From Diphasiastrum complanatum (taxonomy: Eukaryota; Streptophyta; Lycopodiopsida; Lycopodiales; Lycopodiaceae): a stretch of DNA of 64,000 nucleotides. Below are positions 57,481 to 64,000 of this stretch, piece by piece (positions within the stretch are counted from its first letter, which is position 1; the number at the start of each line of letters is the position of its first letter). Made by a program: the position numbers and the translations under genes. Under the pieces are notes generated by a model, which did no database searches, was not told the origin of the DNA, and saw only the letters and a list, made by a program, of their open reading frames with translations. The DNA lies in NCBI GenBank assembly GCA_029204225.1, contig CM055108.1, positions 8,173,101 to 8,237,100 on the forward strand. The letters are read 5' to 3'.

Positions 57481-58342
57481 AACAGGTTATATCCTTAAAC
57501 ATGAAAGAAAAGACATGGAATTATTCCTTAAGCTTTTAACTCTTATCCAAGAATTGTTATCCTCAATCTGATCTTTCCATCTGAAATAAGTACTTAGAGA
57601 TACAACAATTCTTCAATTGCTTGTCTTTACACAAGTTATAAATCTTTTGAGTGAGTTGATCTTCTCCAAATAAAAGACATCACCTTCATGTAATCCCAAT
57701 CACATGAACCACCAGGTGAATCAATTTTTTATTTAAAAGATAAAATCTTAAGCAAAAGAATTCCATTTTAATCATAGTCTAAAACCTATTTGAATTTCTT
57801 GTAGCTAATAGCGCTTCTTGGTATTATTGTTCTATCACAATATTCCCAGACACCACCAAAATCTCTAGGAGATTCACTAAGTCTAAGACATCCATAACTC
57901 AATTCAGAACATTGTAGCTAATCTCATGAGTTAAATGCCCCATTGCTTGCATCACATGCAAGAGATCATCAATCTATCTGAATCTCAATAGATTTAACTG
58001 TATCCTATAAATTCGGAGAAGCAAATTGAACTTGTACACAAGCACATATAGACTACAATTTGTAGCAAAATACAACCTACTAAAATAAGCAAAATTCTCC
58101 ATAAGCAGAAATGATAAAGCCCACCGTTAGATCGTATCTCAATAATGTGCACTGATCATAACCGTTCAAAGAAACCAAGTTTCCCACCACAAGACGACAA
58201 TTTTTAAATTTTTTTTTTTTAAGGGGTCATACCTCTAAGTTTAACATGGTAAGGCATTTAGTTGGTTTGGTATCATAAGGAAAAAAATTCTTTTCATAAT
58301 GTTTCGAAGAACAATTAAAACATAATAACCATATAGTAGAGT

Positions 58343-58346
<4 letters not shown>
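57481..58346. other. No recognised gene; AT-rich
   Basis: No ORF, repeat or element motif seen beyond a T-run near 58210. It may be the decayed 3' internal part of the gypsy element whose purine tract is at 57467. Confidence 0.4.

Positions 58347-58428
<82 letters not shown>
58347..58428. repeat. (GA)41 microsatellite
   Basis: 82 bp of pure GA between AT-rich DNA and the coding-like remnant I. Confidence 0.95.
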
Positions 58429-58430
<2 letters not shown>

Positions 58431-58739
58431 CCACCAACCGTACCCATAGTTAGCAATTTATCTCACGGGGCAGTTAGCACCCTTGATATGGAGTGCTAAC
58501 TACCCACCAAGAGAAAATCAGCATTTATTGGTAGTGTAAACGTCAGTCCCTGGGAACATATTGTGCAGGAATACTTTGTTGGTGATCTTGTACAATACAT
58601 AGCAACAGTATTTTGTGAGATGATCACTTTATATGAGTTTAAACATACCAGTCTATATGATGCTAGGTTTATAAAATGGAAGTAAACCTCATAGAGGTAA
58701 TTTTGCTTGGCACATTAAGGTGGATTTCAGTGGATGAGT

Positions 58740-60318
58740 TGTAATGCCAAATTGGGTTAATCCACATTTAGGATACTCCACTATGTATTTGCCTTAAGGC
58801 CCGCACCCTCCATGAGGAGTGGAGTCAGAATATCAAGAGCTCGTGTAAGAAATGTGGCCACCCTAGTAGCAATCATGTGCATTGGTAATCCATCTGAAAG
58901 AATTTTTGTGTGCTTTAAAGGTACATAATAAAAAGATAGCTCTTCATTCCCTATTAGGGTTTCTGGTAAGTCTTGTTTTGGTATTCGGGAATATAATTAA
59001 CATCGAGCTCACAAAGGACTAGAAAGTTGTTTATATCATTCATGTTTCAAATGTGAAATATAAATCCAACCAAACACAATTTGCTCAAAGATCTCATCAA
59101 TAGAACCAGAAATCTGAAGTAAAGCCTCGGAATAAAGTTATTTGATATTTATACTCTCAAAGCATCTACTGTAATAATGTAAAGTAAGAATATCTTCCCT
59201 TAGTCTCTCCTAACCATAAGTTGTAGCCTACATGTTGCATTGATCTCTAGTGATCTTTTTTTTAAAAGAACTTTTTTCTGCACATGGGTCAATCATAGTA
59301 AAAATTCAGCTTTCTGATAGGAAGATCCTCTTTACTACCATTGTTTTGTCCGCCATTGCCTTTACTAGAAAAGTACTTCCTCTTCTTGTTGCCATTGTTT
59401 GATATGACTGAGCTTGGATTGTTCAGATTAAAAGATCTCGTTTTCTTGCTTGTATTTTGGAAGTATTTATCCAGTACAGTAGAGAAGCTAGGCTTTTTTT
59501 TAGAAGGCATTCAATTTCACGTATGTTTTTGACATCGCCAAGGTGTGCTAGAAGCATAGCAGTAGAGTTAATGGAAACTTCAATGGCAGTATCAATCATG
59601 TGTTGTCTGATATACAGAAAGGTAAGGTGGGCTTTAACAACATCCCTAGCAGGTTTATTTACCCAAAGAAAAAGACATTTAGTTGGTTTTATAAAGATGC
59701 ACCAGGGAAGAACTTGGCAAGGTTTTTCATTATAAACCACATAGCATGGTCAAACCAAATAAATGTTTTTTAATATACTTGTCACCACATCTATATTTAA
59801 AGAAAGGTCTTTTTAACTACCATATTCTAGTTTGCAGGCTCATTCTTATTAAAACAAAGTGACCTCTAGTTCTAGCCCCGGTTTTCTCAGAAGGACATCT
59901 CGAGGGTTCAAATCAGCTCATTTTTGTAACTGTATCAAATGCAATAGGAGTGTCAAAAGAAGGATTTTTATGCAAAGAGGCCAACTTGCAGGCTTGAACT
60001 TCTGTATCAATAAGATGGGTAAGAGCAATCCAAAGTTCAATAGAGATGGGTGCCAAAACATTCACAAAAGGAAGGCTCCAAAGCTTGTATGCAATCTTGG
60101 CAGATTTAAACTCAATAGTATGATTCGGTACCAAGAGTACTTGGCAACTTTTGGATTGGCAAAATTCAAAGGCAGATTGATTGTCAACTTCACAAATTTC
60201 TCGAGAGAAGGATTCCAATTGGGACACACTAACTTCATCAAGGTCTCCGGTAAAGATCAAAGGGTGCGGTCAAGTAGGAAGTTTAGTAAGGGTAGGGATA
60301 TCAACAATAAAGTTGTTG
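58740..60318 (-). pseudogene. Unrecognised coding remnant I, downstream part
   Basis: Minus-strand coding-like sequence in several frames, all protein-like in composition. A 115-codon frame (60260-59913) has ICEVDNQSAFEFCQSKSCQV and LWSLPFVNVLAPISIELWIA. Next comes 59740-59423 (ARDVVKAHLTFLYIRQHMID, HLGDVKNIREIECLL), then a basic Asn/Lys-rich run (KKRKYFSSKGNGGQNNGSK) ending at 59289. A further piece with ELSFYYVPLKHTKILSDGLP and ATRVATFLTRALDILTPLLM lies near 58.95-58.78 kb. It continues in phase from 63223-64000 across element H. I do not recognise the family; a gag or coat-like protein of an unusual element is one possibility. Confidence 0.4.
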
Positions 60319-60323
60319 GAATT

Positions 60324-61119
60324 TGATGCTCAACCTCAAATCCATTTATTAATAAGCATTCTGAAAACTTTACAAAACCCAGAAATCGGAAGGCTTGAGT
60401 TTTTCATAAGATCAAAAGATCCAGTATCGGATTTTTCTGACCTAACAAATAGAGATTTTTTAATCCTGAATCGGATCGGATTGAGGCAAAATTATCCGAA
60501 CGTCTTTGACCCTGGATCAAATCGATCAGGTTTGATTTTTTTGGCCCTGGAAAATCCGACCTTGATTATATTTTTAACCCAGTGTAAAATCGATCCTTTG
60601 TATATTTTTCGATACTTTGTAAAATTCGATACTGTCGGTCTAAAATCCCGACCTAACCACTTCGCGTTGACAGTCCGCCTATATTGTACATGCAATTATA
60701 GTTCTGAGGTGATTGTAATAACTGTAGAAAATATCAGTAATGGATTTTTGAGTAGTATATCAAGATAAGTATCTTCATCAGAAAACTTCTTCAGTAATTC
60801 GGATAATCTTTTGATATAAAAACCATCCGATAATTGTTTTCATCAATTCATTCAGATAGTTTCGTTGCATGTGTTATCACACACAACGATTAGAGTTCTC
60901 ACTCTGTAGCCAGCGTTATCACACTCAACCAGCAAAAATTTTCACTTCATGTGAATGTACTCATTGTTTGATATTAATCAGAGTACATTTTGTCTCCACT
61001 CAGTTGTTGTTCCATTTTTTTATTCCTTCATTTTGAATGTTCTACTGCTAACTGTGGCGCTTCCGATTCTACTGCCCACTCGCTCAAGCTTCCGCTCACA
61101 AACCCACTGATTAATGACA
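60324..61119 (+). repeat. Element H 5' LTR
   Basis: 796 bp, TGATGCTCAACC...TGACA. From about 60536 it matches the 3' LTR (62670-63217), including GTTGCATGTGTTATCACACA and TTGTCTCCACTCAGTTGTTG. Confidence 0.75.
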
Positions 61120-61131
61120 TGGTATCAGAGC
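61120..61131 (+). other. Element H primer binding site
   Basis: TGGTATCAGAGC, exact plant copia tRNA-iMet primer site abutting the LTR end. Confidence 0.95.
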
Positions 61132-61257
61132 GGGCAGTTCAGTGATCTACACATTATCTACGGATCATCAAGACTTGTCTCTACCCAGTTGTTGTTCTAG
61201 CAAGCACACAGCCAACAGTATTCTGAAATCATTGTATCTAGCCAAAGCAGAGCCTAT

Positions 61258-62405
61258 GCAAATACTGTAAGAGAAATGGCCATCTTATCAGGGACTGCAG
61301 AACTTTAAAATTCAACAATGAGAAGAAGAAGCAGTTCCAACAACAAGCAAATTCTGCTTCAGCCAGTTTTTTGATCCAACAACAAAATGAAGATGAAGCA
61401 GCCTTCTTGACCAAGGTCGGAGAAAATCAAGATATCGATTCCTGGTACCTAGACTTGAGAGCAACTCAACATATGACTTACCACAAGGACAACTAGTTCA
61501 AAGACTATCAATCATATGCCCACTCTCAAATTGTACAACTTGGTGACAACTCAAAACATACTATTGAGGGTGAAGGGATAGTCAGGGTCGAATTTCAGGA
61601 GTGGTGAAGTCAAGTTGCTGACCAACGTTCTCCACGTTCCAAATCTGACCAAAAATCTGCTCTCAATTAGGAGAATCACAGTTTTGGATTGGAAGGTCGA
61701 ATTCGACACACAAGGTTGCAACATTTTTGACAAACCCCGAAAAGTTCTAGCTTTCAGGAGAAGAAGTGGCAATTTAGCCACTACAATTCTTCTAATTGTC
61801 AAGATCTCTACACTTCCACTTTTGAATCAACTGATATGCCTTTGCATTCATATTAGGCCATCACAATTGTAAAAGTATTCAACAAATGTCCAAACATAAC
61901 TTAGTACAAGATTTGTCTTCAACTAGCAAATCCGATACTCCATGTAAAAGTTGTATAATCAGCAAGCATGCTAGACGGTCTACAATTTTCGATACAATCC
62001 ACACTTCTAGAAATTTGCGAGATCTTGTACACATGGACATCTATGCATACTGTTTCCACAGGGGGAGCTATCTACTTATTGACTTTTATTGATGACTTCT
62101 CTCAAAGGACTGCAGCTTATTTCTTGAAGGAACTTCAAGTTCTTCATGCAGTTCAAGACATCAGCAGAAAAATCAACCCAAAGAAGAATCAAGCTCTACG
62201 CTCCAATGGAGGGGGAGTATTTATCTCCACCGAGTTCAAAATCTATTACAAGGCCAATGGAATACAACTACAACATACAACTAGCTACTCACCTCTATTC
62301 CATGCTGTAGCTCAAAGGAAGAATCAGACACTCATTGCGAGTGCCAAGAGCATGCTGGTCCATGCCTCTAACATGCTATCAGAGTTGCTGATTATCTTGG
62401 CCTAG
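61258..62405 (+). pseudogene. Element H gag knuckle, protease and integrase, all inactivated
   Basis: CKYCKRNGHLIRDC (C-x2-C-x4-H-x4-C) opens the region. The protease box reads WYLDLRATQHMT where DSGA is expected. NVLHVPNLTKNLLS follows, then the pre-integrase zinc part with CKSCIISKHARRS. The integrase core has LVHMDI, YLLTFIDDFSQRTAAYFL, LRSNGGGVFIST (the usual SDNGGE altered) and AVAQRKNQTL (the usual catalytic Glu is Gln). Frameshifts lie near 62.06 kb and stops are frequent. The frame ends at a TAG at 62403. Gag's N-terminus is also gone. Confidence 0.8.
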
Positions 62406-62618
62406 TAGAGGTTTCCTTCTCTGCATCCGACCATCAACAACTTGTTTGTCATTTTTTCGACCATGCGACATGTGTTGTCATCAAATAAAACTCGAATTCC
62501 AAGATCTGTCGTCTTGGAGACTGATAGCATATCTTTTCTCAGTGAGGGCACGTAGAGTGGTCTTGGCAGCTCTGCTAAACCTGACAGTGTTCGCAGTTGT
62601 AGAGTGCCAATGCCGATG
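62406..62618 (-). mobile_element. Inverted fragment of a B-family copia inside H
   Basis: The reverse complement closely matches 38.32-38.51 kb of element B: GGCATTGGCACTCTACAACT, CTGCGAACACTGTCAGG, ACGTGCCCTCACTGAGAAAA and ATGACAAACAAGTTGTTGAT, covering the end of protease and the pre-integrase start. It sits between the integrase end and the 3' LTR of H, in opposite orientation to H. Confidence 0.8.
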
Positions 62619-62669
62619 TTCGTGAATTATTTTTAAAATAATATTTTTGAGTTGCATTCAACATTTGGA

Positions 62670-63217
62670 TCAAACAACAAATTTTTCTGACCCTGAGAAG
62701 TCAAACCCTGACTATATTTTTGACCTAGTGTAAAATCAATCCTTTGTATATATTTTTGATACTTTGTAAAATTCGATACTGTCAGTGTCTAAAATCTGAC
62801 CCAACGACTTCGTATTGATAGTCCGCCTACATTGTACATGCAATTATAGTTCTGAGGTGGTTGTAATAACTATAGAAAATCTTAGTGATAGGTTTCTGAG
62901 TAGTATATCAAAATAAATATATTCATCAGAAAACTTCTTCAATAATTCTGATAATTGTTTCTATCAATGCATTCAGATAGTTCCGTTGCATGTGTTATCA
63001 CACACAACGATCAGAGTTCTCACTCTATAGCCAACGTTATCACGCTCAACCAGCTGAAGTTTTCACTTCATGCGATTGTACTCATTGTTTGATATTAATC
63101 AAAGTACACTTTGTCTCCACTCAGTTGTTGTTCCATTGCGCATTTCTTTATTCCTTCATTTTGAACGTTTTGTTGCTAACTGTGGCGCTTCCGATCCTAC
63201 TGACCACTCGAATATGT
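62670..63217 (+). repeat. Element H 3' LTR, partial
   Basis: Matches 60536-61083 of the 5' LTR. The U3 start is missing or unrecognisable (62619-62669) and about 27 bp near the end are deleted, leaving CCACTCGAATATGT before the target duplication. Confidence 0.7.
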
Positions 63218-63222
63218 GAATT

Positions 63223-64000
63223 GTAGAATTTTACTTCAGCAGCAATAAGTTCAGCATAGTTAGAGAGGTCTATATAGATTTTTTCACCCATGCTTAGGGT
63301 TTCCTTCTTCTTAATGAAATCCAATCCATAGTAGCCATAAGGTCAACAAGCCAAAATATATTATCATCAGAACCAGGAGCATCACAAGTAGCTTTATTAT
63401 AAGAAGTAATAAGTTTGTGAACATCAACAATTCTCTTCATGAAACATATAACAGTCTGAACAAAAGGATTAGGTGGAGGAAGGACCTCTCCATAACCAAG
63501 AGCAACAACGTTATGGAACCATCCTATTTAGCCATAAAATACAAGTAAAGGTAAAGGTTTGGTACTACCCTAGCCAAAAGGTAGTCGGGTTGGCATCTTA
63601 AAAAGATGCTTAAAGAGAGTAACAAGACATCTTGACAAGTCAAGACCAAATCCTTTGAACCCTTCAATTTATAGCATAATAGGCTGAAACATGGCTATAT
63701 AAAGTCTTACAATACAGAACACCATAAAGCAAAACAAATTTTAGGACACCCAGTTGTTACCTGCCACCATTCCACAAAATAAAACCGCACGAGTTAGTTG
63801 CATGAGGAAGACATGTGTCATAGCTGAGCATCACTTGTTATCCATGTCTGAAACAAGATTCACTACTTTATCAGCTTGATTGCAATTACAAATAATATGT
63901 CCAATCTTCCCTATCATTTCATAATTAGCAATACATTCTAGCCTTTAATGAAACCGTATCAGGGACAGATGCCAGACTAATCAGTATAAGAGCACAAAGA
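63223..64000 (-). pseudogene. Unrecognised coding remnant I, upstream part
   Basis: The minus strand is coding-like from about 63.69 kb down to the H insertion: FKGFGLDLSRCLVTLFKHLF, WFHNVVALGYGEVLPPPNPF, FMKRIVDVHKLITSYNKATC, DDNIFWLVDLMATMDWISL, then after a frameshift GEKIYIDLSNYAELIAAEV. Three in-frame stops interrupt it. It joins 60318 downward in phase at the GAATT target site, so this was a long reading frame before H inserted. The 300 bases nearest the window end show no clear frame. Family unknown. Confidence 0.4.

Larger units (their letters stand above)
60324..63217 (+). mobile_element. Element H: decayed copia LTR retrotransposon inserted in remnant I
   Basis: Flanked by GAATT on both sides (60319-60323 and 63218-63222). 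Without it the minus-strand frame of remnant I continues in phase. Order: 5' LTR (60324-61119), exact PBS, gag knuckle, degenerate protease, integrase, an inverted fragment of another copia, then a partial 3' LTR. RT and RNase H are missing. Confidence 0.75.

Noticed and set aside
59858-59935. Possible tRNA (B-box-like GGTTCAAATC at about 59906)
   Set aside because: No matching A box, acceptor stem or cloverleaf could be folded around it.
59859-60326. 155-codon plus-strand ORF
   Set aside because: Overlaps the minus-strand remnant I, whose frame continues in phase across element H; the plus frame looks like its shadow.

Overview
The window reads as nuclear DNA of a land plant with a large, transposon-filled genome. 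The evidence is tRNA-iMet primer sites next to LTRs, many nested Ty1/copia and Ty3/gypsy LTR retrotransposons, long GA/CT and TG microsatellites, spliceosomal signals, and one plant-type gene start (LONGIFOLIA/TRM-like). A fern or other non-flowering vascular plant is possible, but the species cannot be fixed from this sequence. No tRNA, rRNA, CRISPR array or prokaryotic operon was found.

Layout. 0-3 kb: the 5' end of a minus-strand LONGIFOLIA/TRM-like gene. It has a clear 3' splice site before the start exon, an AUG-stop mini-uORF, and about 2.2 kb upstream a CT/GA tract beside a cluster of ACGT (G-box/ABRE-like) motifs that looks like its promoter. 3-7 kb: a diverged direct duplication of an unclassified repeat. 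7.8-12.4 kb: two inverted remnants of a DUF7869-like, probably DDE-type transposase gene flanking a 1.3 kb GATC-rich minisatellite. 14-15.9 kb: an LTR fragment, an inverted piece of the same minisatellite, and a small fragment of a repeat-associated protein. 20.6-25.9 kb: a 5' LTR, a 25-bp minisatellite leader and a broken gypsy-like gag. 25.9-31.4 kb: minus-strand copia DNA in permuted order (IN-RT-RNaseH, one shared LTR, PBS, gag zinc knuckles).

34.7-43.7 kb: a complete-ended minus-strand copia-type element (A) with 5-bp target duplication, gag, protease and long unusual ORFs in place of normal pol. A plus-strand copia element (B, 36.1-39.9 kb) is inserted in it, flanked by GAGAC. 43.7-51.1 kb: TG-microsatellite-linked repeats and CT tracts. 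51.7-55.8 kb: a minus-strand gypsy element (F) with gag joined directly to integrase. 56.5-57.5 kb: a gypsy-type LTR end. 58.7-64 kb: an unrecognised minus-strand coding remnant (I) interrupted by a decayed plus-strand copia element (H, 60.3-63.2 kb) flanked by GAATT.

No intact gene lies wholly inside the window. Nearly all ORFs are retroelement pieces. Four LTR elements with gag or integrase (A, B, F, H) have lost all or most of reverse transcriptase, each by a different break, so all look non-autonomous. The most unusual items are the extra coding material in element A, the DUF7869-like transposase with its short protein repeats, the permuted shared-LTR copia copy, and unidentified gene remnant I.
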